This document shows, piece by piece, positions 16,884-25,401 of a DNA stretch of 64,000 bases. The stretch is taken from the NCBI RefSeq assembly GCF_001021385.1, contig NZ_CP011773.1, positions 4,898,001-4,962,000 of the forward strand. The letters run 5' to 3'. The notes beneath the pieces are model-generated. The model saw only the letters and a program-made list of their open reading frames with translations. It was not told where the DNA came from and did no database searches. Numbering within the stretch: the first letter of the stretch is position 1; the number at the start of each line of letters is the position of its first letter. The stretch comes from Mycobacterium sp. EPa45 (lineage in GTDB: Bacteria > Actinomycetota > Actinomycetes > Mycobacteriales > Mycobacteriaceae). A program made the translations under genes and the position numbers.

Positions 16884-18848
16884 GTGTTTCCGGAGGAGTT
16901 GCGGCAGCTGGCCGCCGCGCACGGGGTGGCCACGTCCTATCGCAACGAACGCCGGGAGCCGGTGGGTGTCGACGCCGAGGTGGTGATCCGCGTTCTCGGA
17001 TTGCTGGACGTCGACGCCGGCACCGAGGCCGGCAGGCGTGCCGAGCTGGCCAAGCTGGCCGAGCGCGACCGCGCGGGCCGGTTACCGCCCACTGTCGCGG
17101 TGCGCCTGGACGGTAACCCGCGTGCGATGCCCGGGGCCGAGCTCCTGGTCGGTGAGGACGGCAGCCGCATCGAGGTGGCTGACGAGGTGCCCGCGGACCT
17201 GGCGCCGGGCTGGTACCGGCTGCACACCCGCGACGGCCAGCAGATCACGTTGGTGGCGGCTCCAGCGCAGGTGCCGCAGACACCGAACACCTGGGGCTGG
17301 ATGGTGCAGCTCTACGCACTGCGATCGGCGCGCTCGTGGGGTATCGGCGATTTCGGCGATCTGCGCGAGTTCATCGAGTGGACGGCCGCAGAGCACGGCG
17401 CCGGGGCGGTGCTGCTCAACCCGTTGAGCGCGCCCGGCCCGACGCATCCGGTGCAACCGTCGCCCTACACCCCGTCGAGCCGGCGGTTCGCCAACCCGCT
17501 GGCGCTGCGCATCGAGGATCTCGACGCCTATCAGGCGGCAAGCCCGGACACCCGCAGCGAGGTGGACGCGCTCCGGGTTTCGTCGAGTACTGAGCGGATC
17601 GATCACGACCTGGTGTGGGCGGCGAAACGTTCTGCGCTGGAGGCACTCTGGCGATCGTCCGGCAGGCCTGACCCGCTCGAAGGGTTACCGGAGCCGGGCG
17701 GTCTGTCCGACTGGGCGACCTATTGCGCGCTCGCCGAACGTCACGGTGGGCGGTGGAGCCGCTGGCCGCACGAACTCCGCGATGTCCACGGTCGGGGTGT
17801 CGCTGGGGCGCGCCGGGAGCTGTTGCCCCGGATCGCATTTCACGCGTGGGTCCAGCAGCAGTGTGCCGAGCAGCTGGCGGCGGTGCGTGCGGCCGGACGA
17901 AACACCGGTATGGCTGTGGGTGTGCTGCACGACCTGCCCGTCGGTGTGGACGCCGACGGGGCCGACGCCTGGGCACTGGCTGATGTACTGGCCGGCGGCG
18001 TGAGCGTCGGGGCGCCCCCGGACAACTTCACCCCCCGCGGCCAGGACTGGGGGCTGCCACCGTGGCGTCCCGACCGGCTGGCGGCCACCGGCTACGCGGC
18101 ACTGCGAGACATGTTGCGCGCCATCCTGTCCCATGCGGATGGATTGCGGATCGACCATGTCGCCGGCCTGTGGCGACTGTGGTGGATCCCGCCGGGCGAC
18201 ACCCCCGACCGCGGCACCTACGTGCACTATGACGCCGAGGTCATGCTCGCGGTTCTCGCCCTGGAGGCACACCGGGCCGGGGCTGTCGTCGTCGGTGAAG
18301 ACTTGGGCACCGTCGAACCCGAGGTCACCGCGGCGTTGGCCGCCAACGAGATGCTGGGCTCGGCGGTCTCCTGGTTCACCCGCGACGAGTCCCAACCCGA
18401 CCAGCCGCTGCTGGCGTCAAAGGCATGGCCGTCGCGCGCCGCCGCGAGCCTGTCCACCCACGATCTGCCCACCGCCGCAGGGTTTCTCCGGGGCGAGCAC
18501 GTACGCGCACGCGCCGAGCTGGGATTGCTCGACGATGTACCGGCAGAGCAGACCAACGCGGACAAGGAGCGCGCCGAATGGCTGGCTTTGCTTCGCTCCG
18601 AAGGCCTTCTGGATGAGACCGAGTCCGACGAGGCCTCGATCATCGTTGCGATGCACCGCTTTCTGGCATCGACGCCGAGCCGGCTGAAGCTGATCTCGCC
18701 CTACGACGTGATCGGCGAGCCGCGGCAACCCAATCTGCCGGGCACGATCGACGAGTATCCGAACTGGCGACTACCCCTTGCGGAAACCCTCGAACAGCTA
18801 CGCGCAGATCCGCGCGTCACCGAGATCACCGCGGCCTTCCGGTCGTGA
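16884..18848 (+). CDS. malQ: 4-alpha-glucanotransferase
   Basis: This GH77 enzyme transfers alpha-1,4-glucan segments between maltodextrins in the cytosol. The 654-residue protein has an N-terminal extra domain typical of mycobacterial MalQ, then WGWMVQLYALRSARSWGIGDFGDL, the sugar-binding PLSAPGPTHPVQPSPYTPSS region, and the catalytic sequences ADGLRIDHVAGLWR (nucleophile Asp region), VVGEDLGTVEPEV (acid/base Glu) and STHDLPT. It starts at GTG. It sits in a window that also has glgC and glgM, so it likely helps remodel glycogen-type glucan. In M. tuberculosis the gene (Rv1781c) is elsewhere. Confidence 0.93.
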   Translation: MFPEELRQLAAAHGVATSYRNERREPVGVDAEVVIRVLGLLDVDAGTEAGRRAELAKLAERDRAGRLPPTVAVRLDGNPRAMPGAELLVGEDGSRIEVADEVPADLAPGWYRLHTRDGQQITLVAAPAQVPQTPNTWGWMVQLYALRSARSWGIGDFGDLREFIEWTAAEHGAGAVLLNPLSAPGPTHPVQPSPYTPSSRRFANPLALRIEDLDAYQAASPDTRSEVDALRVSSSTERIDHDLVWAAKRSALEALWRSSGRPDPLEGLPEPGGLSDWATYCALAERHGGRWSRWPHELRDVHGRGVAGARRELLPRIAFHAWVQQQCAEQLAAVRAAGRNTGMAVGVLHDLPVGVDADGADAWALADVLAGGVSVGAPPDNFTPRGQDWGLPPWRPDRLAATGYAALRDMLRAILSHADGLRIDHVAGLWRLWWIPPGDTPDRGTYVHYDAEVMLAVLALEAHRAGAVVVGEDLGTVEPEVTAALAANEMLGSAVSWFTRDESQPDQPLLASKAWPSRAAASLSTHDLPTAAGFLRGEHVRARAELGLLDDVPAEQTNADKERAEWLALLRSEGLLDETESDEASIIVAMHRFLASTPSRLKLISPYDVIGEPRQPNLPGTIDEYPNWRLPLAETLEQLRADPRVTEITAAFRS

Positions 18849-18852
18849 GCCG

Positions 18853-19200
18853 CTATTTCGCCGACAGGATGCAGAACTCGTTGCCCTCCGGGTCGGCCAG
18901 CACCACCCAACTCTGAGCGCCCTGGCCGATATCCACGTGGCGGGCTCCCAGCCCAACCACCCGATCGACTTCGGCCTGCTGATCGTCGGGGGTGAAGTCG
19001 AAGTGGATGCGGTTCTTGACGACCTTGTCCTCGGGCACGGTCAGGAACAGCCAGTCGGGCCCGCCACCGGCGGGGGCCCGCAGGACCACGTCGCCGTCCT
19101 CGGTGGCCTCGGCAGGCCAGCCCAGCACCGTCGACCACCACGACGACAGCGCATGGATGTCGCGGGCGTCGATGCAGACATCGCTGAACCGCAGCGTCAT
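18853..19200 (-). CDS. VOC/glyoxalase-like protein
   Basis: A 115-residue protein with the paired beta-alpha-beta-beta-beta layout of the vicinal oxygen chelate superfamily: DVCIDARDIHALSSWWSTVLGW, then NRIHFDFTPDDQQAEVDRVVGLGA and VVLADPEGNEFCIL. HFDF and the final EFCIL give plausible metal-ligand positions. Substrate unknown. Its ATG overlaps the fadD36 stop by 4 bases, so the two are coupled in one operon. Confidence 0.85.
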   Translation of the reverse strand: MTLRFSDVCIDARDIHALSSWWSTVLGWPAEATEDGDVVLRAPAGGGPDWLFLTVPEDKVVKNRIHFDFTPDDQQAEVDRVVGLGARHVDIGQGAQSWVVLADPEGNEFCILSAK

Positions 19201-20597
19201 TTCATCAGCTCCTTCTTGACGACTTTGCCCATCGCGTTGCGCGGCAGCGAATCGACCAGCCGCACCTCACGGGGGCGCTTGTGCACCGAAAGCTGTTCGG
19301 CGACAAAGGCAATCAGATCTTCTGGCCTGGCGTCACCGACAACGAACGCCACGATCCGCTGACCGAGGTCGGGGTCGGGCAGGCCCACCACCGCGACCTC
19401 CTCGACCCCGGGATGGCCGAGCAGCACCGTCTCGACCTCGCCGGCCCCCACCCGGAAGCCACCGGACTTGATCAGGTCCACCGATTCGCGGCCGACGATG
19501 CGGTGCATGCCACCCTCGTCGATGACGGCGGCGTCGCCAGTGCGGTACCACCCGTCGGGATCGAAGGCATCGGTGGTGGCATCCGGCCGGTTGAGGTAAC
19601 CGTCGAACACCGTCGGGGCCTTGAGCTGAAGGCTGCCGATGGTTTCGCCGTCGTGCTGACCGACCGAACCGTCTTCGTGCACCAACCGCGTATGAACCCC
19701 GTTGAGCGGCAACCCGACCCAGCCCGGCCGGCGCTCCCCGTCGGCCCGCGTGCTGATCGTGATCAGCGACTCGGTGCTGCCGTAGCGCTCGACGGGCGGC
19801 TGACCGGTCAGCTCGGTCAGCCGGGTGAACACCGGCACCGGCAGCGGCGCGCTGCCTGACACCAACAGCCGTGCCGAGGCCAGCGCGGCGGCGGCTGCAG
19901 GGTCGGCCGCCACGCGCGACCACACCGTGGGCACCCCGAAGTACAGGGTGCCGCCGGCAGCGGCGTACGCCGCAGGGGTGGGCTTTCCGGTGTGCACGAA
20001 CCGATTTCCCACGCGCAGCGAGCCCAGCAGTCCCAGGATCAGGCCGTGCACATGGAACAGCGGCAGCCCGTGCACCAGGGTGTCGTCGGGGGTCCACTGC
20101 CAGGCCTGCACCAGCGCGTCGATTTGAGCGGCGATCGCGCGCCGGCTGATCAGCACGCCCTTGGGCAGCCCGGTGGTGCCGGAGGTGTACATCACCATCG
20201 CGGTGCTCCGCGGCGCCGGCTCGGGGTAGCGGTGCCACGATCGCGCGTGCAGCCGGACCGGGACATGCGGCAGGTCGCCGAGGTCGGCGGGTGACTCCCC
20301 CAGCCAGGCCTGCGCTCCGGAGTCGGTAAGGATGTGCGCGCGTTCGGCGACCCCGACGTCGGCGGGCACCGGAACGAACGGGACGCCGGCGATCAGGCAG
20401 CCCGTGACAGCCAACACGGTGGCGGCGGTGGGGGTGGCCAGCACGGCGACTTGCCGGGCACCGCCGACCCGCTCGGCCACGGACGTGGCCGCCCCGACGA
20501 GATCACTGCGGGACAGGACGGCGCCGTCGATGCGCACGGCGTCACCGATGTCGGCTCCGGCGGCGACGGCAGCGGGATTCAGGGAGGCCAGCAGCAC
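19197..20597 (-). CDS. fadD36: Acyl-CoA synthetase FadD36-like
   Basis: A compact 466-residue ANL-superfamily enzyme starting at GTG. It shows MVMYTSGTTGLPKGVLISRR (P-loop), LPLFHVHGLILGLLG, ERYGSTESL, GWYRTGD and the C-terminal lysine motif PRNAMGKVVKKEL. The short length and HVHGL segment match malonyl/methylmalonyl-CoA-type synthetases, the group to which FadD36 (Rv1193) belongs. It would activate a short or branched dicarboxylic or fatty acid. It is divergent from the Nudix gene, whose start is only about 30 bases away. Confidence 0.85.
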   Translation of the reverse strand: MLLASLNPAAVAAGADIGDAVRIDGAVLSRSDLVGAATSVAERVGGARQVAVLATPTAATVLAVTGCLIAGVPFVPVPADVGVAERAHILTDSGAQAWLGESPADLGDLPHVPVRLHARSWHRYPEPAPRSTAMVMYTSGTTGLPKGVLISRRAIAAQIDALVQAWQWTPDDTLVHGLPLFHVHGLILGLLGSLRVGNRFVHTGKPTPAAYAAAGGTLYFGVPTVWSRVAADPAAAAALASARLLVSGSAPLPVPVFTRLTELTGQPPVERYGSTESLITISTRADGERRPGWVGLPLNGVHTRLVHEDGSVGQHDGETIGSLQLKAPTVFDGYLNRPDATTDAFDPDGWYRTGDAAVIDEGGMHRIVGRESVDLIKSGGFRVGAGEVETVLLGHPGVEEVAVVGLPDPDLGQRIVAFVVGDARPEDLIAFVAEQLSVHKRPREVRLVDSLPRNAMGKVVKKELMK

Positions 20598-20627
20598 GTC
20601 GCCGACGGTACCGAAGATACTGGCCTG

Positions 20628-21173
20628 GTGAAGCCGACCACCCAGCTCTCGTCACGCGAGGTGTACCGCAACAACTGGATGACGGTGCGTGAGGACATCA
20701 TTGAGCGGCCGGACGGGTCCACCGGTATCTACGGCGTCGTCGACAAGCCCGACTACGCGTTGATCATCGCGGTCGACACCGGCCGGGTGGCATTGGTCGA
20801 GCAGTACCGCTACCCGCTCGGTGAGCGCCGCTGGGAGTTCCCACAGGGCACCGCCCCGAACCGGGCCGCGGTGAACCCGGCGGAGCTCGCCGCCCAGGAG
20901 TTGCGTGAGGAGACCGGGCTGACCGCCGGTGCGTACGCCGTCCTGGGCAGCCTCGACATCGCTGCGGGCATGAGCAGTCAGCGGGGCTGGGTGTTCCTGG
21001 CCACCGACATCACCGAGGGCGAACCCGACCGCGAGCACGAAGAGCAGGACATGCATTTCGAGTGGTTCGAGCGCAGCCGGTTCGAGGAGATGATCCGCAC
21101 AGGCGCGATCACCGACGCCCAGTCGATCGCCGCCTACGCGCTTTTGCTGCTCAGGGAGCGTTTCGAGGCCTAA
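20628..21173 (+). CDS. Nudix hydrolase, ADP-ribose pyrophosphatase-like
   Basis: The GTG at 20628 gives 181 residues; the reading frame runs on upstream only as antisense of fadD36. WEFPQGTAPNRA and QELREETGL (residues 90-98) form the Nudix box, with Q replacing the usual R at the REUxEExGU core and a longer spacer before it. PDYALIIAVDTGRVALVEQYRYPL is typical of ADP-ribose hydrolases, and the Glu-rich EPDREHEEQDMHFEW tail carries the extra acidic residues. It would cleave a nucleoside diphosphate sugar to a phosphosugar and AMP. Confidence 0.85.
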   Translation: MKPTTQLSSREVYRNNWMTVREDIIERPDGSTGIYGVVDKPDYALIIAVDTGRVALVEQYRYPLGERRWEFPQGTAPNRAAVNPAELAAQELREETGLTAGAYAVLGSLDIAAGMSSQRGWVFLATDITEGEPDREHEEQDMHFEWFERSRFEEMIRTGAITDAQSIAAYALLLLRERFEA

Positions 21174-21259
21174 TCGTGACCGGCACGCGTGGGGCAGATG
21201 TGACGGATGAGGTTTTCTGACGGCTACGCTGATAACTCGCAACAACGTTCCGAGGAGTC

Positions 21260-21763
21260 ATGAGCCGCCACAGTTGGGGTGCCACGCTGGTGGCCGCCGC
21301 GACGATCTGCGCCGCGGGACTGCTGTCCCCCGCCTCGGCGCACGGTCAGCCGCCGGCCTGGGACGGGCGCTACCAGATGATCACGTACGCCTCCCAGAAG
21401 GCTGGCACCAGTCCGGCCACCCGCCAGAAGGAGAACGACTTCGGCGCGGTCTTCACTCTGGCGACCGCATGTTCTGGCGGCAGGTGTGTCGCCACCGTCG
21501 TCGATGGTCCCGCGCCGAGTAACCCGACCATCCCGCAGCCGACCAAATACACCTGGAACGGCGCCGAGTGGGCCACCACCTACGACTGGGTGTGGGACTG
21601 TTTCCTCGGCGACGGCTACCAGAAGCAGTGGAGCCCGGCCACCTCGTGGGCCTTCTACACGCCACAGCCGGACGGGTCGCTGCGCGGCACATGGCATACC
21701 GACATCGCACAGGGGCCCTGCCGCGGTAGCGTCGTCATGCCCGTCGCAGCGATGCCGGCCTAG
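21260..21763 (+). CDS. Small secreted protein with cysteine pairs, unknown function
   Basis: A 167-residue protein with a clear signal peptide (WGATLVAAATICAAGLLSPASAHG, cleavage probably after SAHG or SASAHG). The mature part has four cysteines (in ATACSGGRC, WDCF and GPCRGS) that could form two disulphides, and many aromatic residues (KYTWNGAEWATTYDWVWDC), giving a beta-rich extracellular domain. I recognise it as a type of conserved mycobacterial exported protein but cannot assign a function. GAGGAG precedes the ATG. It is convergent with and overlaps the BcsB-like gene by 4 bases. Confidence 0.75.
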   Translation: MSRHSWGATLVAAATICAAGLLSPASAHGQPPAWDGRYQMITYASQKAGTSPATRQKENDFGAVFTLATACSGGRCVATVVDGPAPSNPTIPQPTKYTWNGAEWATTYDWVWDCFLGDGYQKQWSPATSWAFYTPQPDGSLRGTWHTDIAQGPCRGSVVMPVAAMPA

Positions 21764-23733
21764 TCATTGCTCCGTGCGGCGGGCTGACCACTGCGGCGGC
21801 GCAGCCACAACCACGCCGCGAACACGCCGAGGACGAATGCGCCGAGTATTCCGAAAACCACGCTCAGCGGCGGCGTCGACGAACCCCGAGAGGACGCCGG
21901 GGCGATTCTGTTGTCACGAATCGACATGTCGGCGGGAATCCCCTGCGCACCTGCGGCCAGGGTGTCGCCCGTCAGTTGCGACCAGCCGTCCGGCAGCTGC
22001 TCGATGTAACCGAACAGCGGTTCCACCAGTTGCCAGGCCGCGGTGGTGGTGACCAGGAGGACCGTGCGGTCGCGCGGCGGGTCGGCGAAGGCCTGAATCG
22101 AGCCCAGACCCGACCCGACGTCGGCCCGCAGCACCGTGGGTAGATCGAGGCTGATCGAGGATTGGTCCCCACTGACTGGCGGATTCAGCGTCGTCTGCTT
22201 GAGCGTTGTCGAGTTGGCGACGATCAGGGCTCCGAGCTTCGACTCGAGCGCCGACTTGAGGTCGACGACGCGCGGCGTCAGCTCAGCACTAGTGACTCGC
22301 GCCATGTCGACGACGAGCCGAGCGGCATAACTGAGTTGACCGGGACCGCTACCGTCCAGCGCCACCACGAAATGCGGGCTGAATTCGGAAGGCAAGGAAC
22401 GAAATCCACCAACCGCTAGCCCGCCGCGATGGACAGTGAGTGTCGATCGCGGATCGAGTTGGAAGGTGATCGGCGCGATCATCGGCGAACAGATCATCCG
22501 CGGGGTATAAGTCAACGCGAAATTCAGGACGATCCGTTCGGTGAGTACTTGTGCGGGCAGATCGAAGGTGGCGTCCAATCGGCCGCTGTCGTTGAGCGCT
22601 GAGGTGAACACAACGGTGCTGCCGGCGCGGACCATCACCGTCGCGCTGTCTTCTTTTGCCACCGGGGTGTAATCGGCGAGCAGGTGCACCCGAATGTTGT
22701 CGATCCGGCCGTCACTGAGCGCCGCGCGGTCGGCTCCGACCGTGAGGGTGGCCGTCCGCAGCACGTCCGCCTTGCCGGTCATCTGCAGCTGATCGAACGT
22801 CATCGTGTCGGTGGTGGCGCCGCGTCGCGAGCCCGCCTGGTCGACTCGGGCTCGCGGTGTCTGCGCCAGGTCCTGCACTCTATTGGCAAGCACGGATACC
22901 TGCGTCACAAGTTGGTCGTCCCGCCCGGATACTCGGAGCAGGGCCTCCGGAGTCCCGGCTCCAGCGATCTCGAGGCCGGCGGCGCCTCGCTCGACGAGAA
23001 CGGCTCGCGCCAACGGCCCGGCTGGCGGCGGTGTCGCTCCCCGGGGCTGTTCGGCAACAGTGATCACGACCGTTTGCGGCCGGTAGGCACGGGTCAGCGC
23101 TGCCGCCAGCGTCAGTACCGCCTGCTGCTCGGAACTGTCCGCATCGGTCGGTGCATACAGGACGACCCGCTGAAGCACCGAAGGAAAGAACGTCGCGATC
23201 GACGTCGGCGCGGGCTCGGCCCCGGCGAAGACGGTCGCAAGGTCGGTGATGCTCAACGTCTGCTGCGGGCCGCAATTCTCGTATGGCGCATTGGTATGGC
23301 GGACGGTGAAGGACAGCCCGACCGTGGAGTCGCCGGTGTGCGCGGCCGCGATGTCGATATCGAAGGGCACGACGACCTGATCCGCTGTCTGCGCCGCAGG
23401 GAAGTTCACCGCGCCGAGGAAGGCACCCCGGTCGTCATCGATCTCGAGATAGCCACCAGATATGTTGACAGGGGCATGAATCAGACCCCGTAAACGGTTG
23501 GGTCGGAAACCTGTCGGCAGCGGGACAGCAAAGTCTTGATTGACGTTGGTAGTGGGAAAATCGACACCTCTCGGTAAGCCGAGCTGCACCCAGCTAAGTG
23601 TCAACTCGCCAGGTGTCGCCAGCAACGTGGCATCGGGATCGGCTTGGGCCGAAGTAGGTTCGGCCAGCATAACCGCTGCGGGCGCGATCAGCAGCCAGAT
23701 TCCCAAGAGCGCCATCATCGTCCACCGACGCAT
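21760..23733 (-). CDS. BcsB-like exported membrane-anchored protein
   Basis: From the ATG at 23733 (GCGAGG 6 bases upstream) the product is 657 residues with a signal peptide MRRWTMMALLGIWLLIAPAA...TSAQA, a large extracellular part of repeated beta-sandwich and alpha/beta units, and one C-terminal helix (LSVVFGILGAFVLGVFAAWLW) before a basic tail. LGLPRGVDFPTTNVNQDFAVPLP and RLRGLIHAPVN resemble the N-terminal carbohydrate-binding repeat of cellulose synthase subunit BcsB. A longer start at TTG 23829 adds 32 residues. No BcsA partner is encoded in the window. It is divergent from the polymer-assembly genes. Confidence 0.65.
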   Translation of the reverse strand: MRRWTMMALLGIWLLIAPAAVMLAEPTSAQADPDATLLATPGELTLSWVQLGLPRGVDFPTTNVNQDFAVPLPTGFRPNRLRGLIHAPVNISGGYLEIDDDRGAFLGAVNFPAAQTADQVVVPFDIDIAAAHTGDSTVGLSFTVRHTNAPYENCGPQQTLSITDLATVFAGAEPAPTSIATFFPSVLQRVVLYAPTDADSSEQQAVLTLAAALTRAYRPQTVVITVAEQPRGATPPPAGPLARAVLVERGAAGLEIAGAGTPEALLRVSGRDDQLVTQVSVLANRVQDLAQTPRARVDQAGSRRGATTDTMTFDQLQMTGKADVLRTATLTVGADRAALSDGRIDNIRVHLLADYTPVAKEDSATVMVRAGSTVVFTSALNDSGRLDATFDLPAQVLTERIVLNFALTYTPRMICSPMIAPITFQLDPRSTLTVHRGGLAVGGFRSLPSEFSPHFVVALDGSGPGQLSYAARLVVDMARVTSAELTPRVVDLKSALESKLGALIVANSTTLKQTTLNPPVSGDQSSISLDLPTVLRADVGSGLGSIQAFADPPRDRTVLLVTTTAAWQLVEPLFGYIEQLPDGWSQLTGDTLAAGAQGIPADMSIRDNRIAPASSRGSSTPPLSVVFGILGAFVLGVFAAWLWLRRRSGQPAARSND

Positions 23734-24042
23734 CAGAAACCTCGCCGAGGGCAGGCTCGCAGCTCCACGCAATTCCACTTCCGTCGTGGTGGTTTCGACC
23801 GAATCGTGGGTTGGACGATACCGCGGCAAGATCCCGCCGATGTGTTATCGGAGACCGAACCCGCCGTCGGTGCCAACTTTTCGAGCACATTTCGACAGCG
23901 AATCAGTGTCGGCAGTGCAAAGTGGAAGTCATCGAAGTACAAAGGTGCAAATCTGGAGATTCGAGGGTTGATCCGTCGCTCTCGGTGAGTACGTCTCGGA
24001 CGACGTGGGATGGATCGCATTGCGAATTGAGGATGAAGCACC
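23734..24042. promoter_or_regulatory. Divergent control region of the polysaccharide locus
   Basis: A 309-base region without a credible gene separates the BcsB-like gene (minus) and the Wzz-like gene (plus). Bases 23865-23990 are visibly less GC-rich than the genes around. It must hold the promoters of both transcription units. GAGGATGAAGCACC before the GTG at 24043 is a ribosome site. I could not assign -35/-10 boxes or operators. Confidence 0.4.
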
Positions 24043-25401
24043 GTGACCGTGCCCGGCAGCACCCCTCGCGCGCCGGCGTCGTCACCGATTACCCCGTCGG
24101 CGCTCGAACGCCGCTCGTGGACAGCACGTCTCCTCACCGCAGCCGCTGTCGGCATCGTCATCGGAGCGATTGCCGGCGGCTTGACGCTGACGTTGTTGAG
24201 CGCGAAGACCACCGCGACCGCGCTGATCCGGATCGTTCAGCCTGCTGATCTGACCGCGATCGCCAGCGGCGCAACCCAGACCACGCCGAACACCCAGGAC
24301 AACCTCGATCGATACGTCGCCGGTGAGGTCGCCTACCTTTCTGGCGACGCGTTCGCCAAGTCGGTGGCCGAGAAGACCGGCAAGACCCGTCCCGCCGAAC
24401 TCACAGTCGACCAGAACGGGCGGTCCTCGGTGATAAGTATCAGCACCACCGCGTCGAACAGCGATGCCGCAATCCGGACCGTGCAGACCGCCATCGACCT
24501 CTACAGTCAGCAGTTGGCGGCGCGAGCCGACCGAGAGCTCCGCACCCTGCTTCCGACGCTGTCCCAGTGGGAGCAGACCAGCGCCACCGACGGACCACGG
24601 CTGGAACAGATTCAGCGACTGCGGGAGAGCGTCGTGCTGCTGGCGGGTCAATCGAGCGTGGTTCCCATCGTGCAGCCACCGACGGCCGACACCAACAGTG
24701 CGCATCCTGGATTGCTGGGAGCAGCGATCGGTGCATTCCTCGGCGGCTCAGCACTGCCGCTGTTGGTAATGGCTCACCGCCGCCGATCCGCGCGACTATG
24801 GTCGGTCACAAATCTGACGGACGCCGTTGACGCCGTGCTGGTTCCAGTGGTGGAACTGCGCGAACCACCGCTGCGCCCGTCGGTCCGAGAGCAGAGAGCC
24901 CGCCTGGCCCGAACGTTGTACGCGCAGTGTTGCTCGGCGGGAACGACGCAGACGATCCTCGTGATTGGCGCATCGCCCACCTCAGGTGCCGGCGTTGTGT
25001 CGTCACTTCTGGAAACCGCCGCTGCAGAGGCAGGTTCGGTTCAGTTGGTGACACTGAATCCCGAACAGGTGGACATTCCCGGCCTGGCTCGGACCGACAG
25101 CCGACAGACGTTGATCATCAACGCCGGCGCAGTCGGTGCCTCACCGTTGATGCCCGAAGCGGTCGAACGGGCGACGACGGTCGTCCTCACGGCCCGGCTG
25201 GAAGCCGACACCATGGCGCAAGTCCGTACCGTCTGTGCTGCAACCGAATTCAGCAGTGCGCGGCGGCTCGCCGCGGTCACCTATAGACCTTGGTGGCCGT
25301 CATGGTTCGCCCAGCGGGTTAAGCCGCACGGGCGACGTGGAGCCGGCCGGACCGGGACGAAGGTTGACCACGAGGGTGAGGGTGCTCATGACCAAGCCTG
25401 A
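24043..25401 (+). CDS. Wzz-like chain-length / co-polymerase protein with degenerate kinase domain
   Basis: The 452-residue protein has the polysaccharide co-polymerase layout: cytosolic start, membrane helix (about 30-53), an extracytoplasmic helical region with a coiled stretch (about 140-200), a second helix (223-244) and a cytosolic domain. That last domain follows the fold order of a BY-kinase/CpsD ATPase, but where Walker A should be there is GASPTSGAGVVSSLL (309-323), with no GK[ST]. TLIINAGAV and VVLTARLEADTM follow like the Walker B and later strands. It likely sets polymer length without ATP hydrolysis. It overlaps the next gene by 14 bases. Confidence 0.72.
   Translation: MTVPGSTPRAPASSPITPSALERRSWTARLLTAAAVGIVIGAIAGGLTLTLLSAKTTATALIRIVQPADLTAIASGATQTTPNTQDNLDRYVAGEVAYLSGDAFAKSVAEKTGKTRPAELTVDQNGRSSVISISTTASNSDAAIRTVQTAIDLYSQQLAARADRELRTLLPTLSQWEQTSATDGPRLEQIQRLRESVVLLAGQSSVVPIVQPPTADTNSAHPGLLGAAIGAFLGGSALPLLVMAHRRRSARLWSVTNLTDAVDAVLVPVVELREPPLRPSVREQRARLARTLYAQCCSAGTTQTILVIGASPTSGAGVVSSLLETAAAEAGSVQLVTLNPEQVDIPGLARTDSRQTLIINAGAVGASPLMPEAVERATTVVLTARLEADTMAQVRTVCAATEFSSARRLAAVTYRPWWPSWFAQRVKPHGRRGAGRTGTKVDHEGEGAHDQA

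Noticed and set aside
24927..25286. Arg/Asp-rich open frame inside the Wzz-like gene
   Set aside because: It is an out-of-frame shadow without a ribosome site, and its translation has no fold signals.
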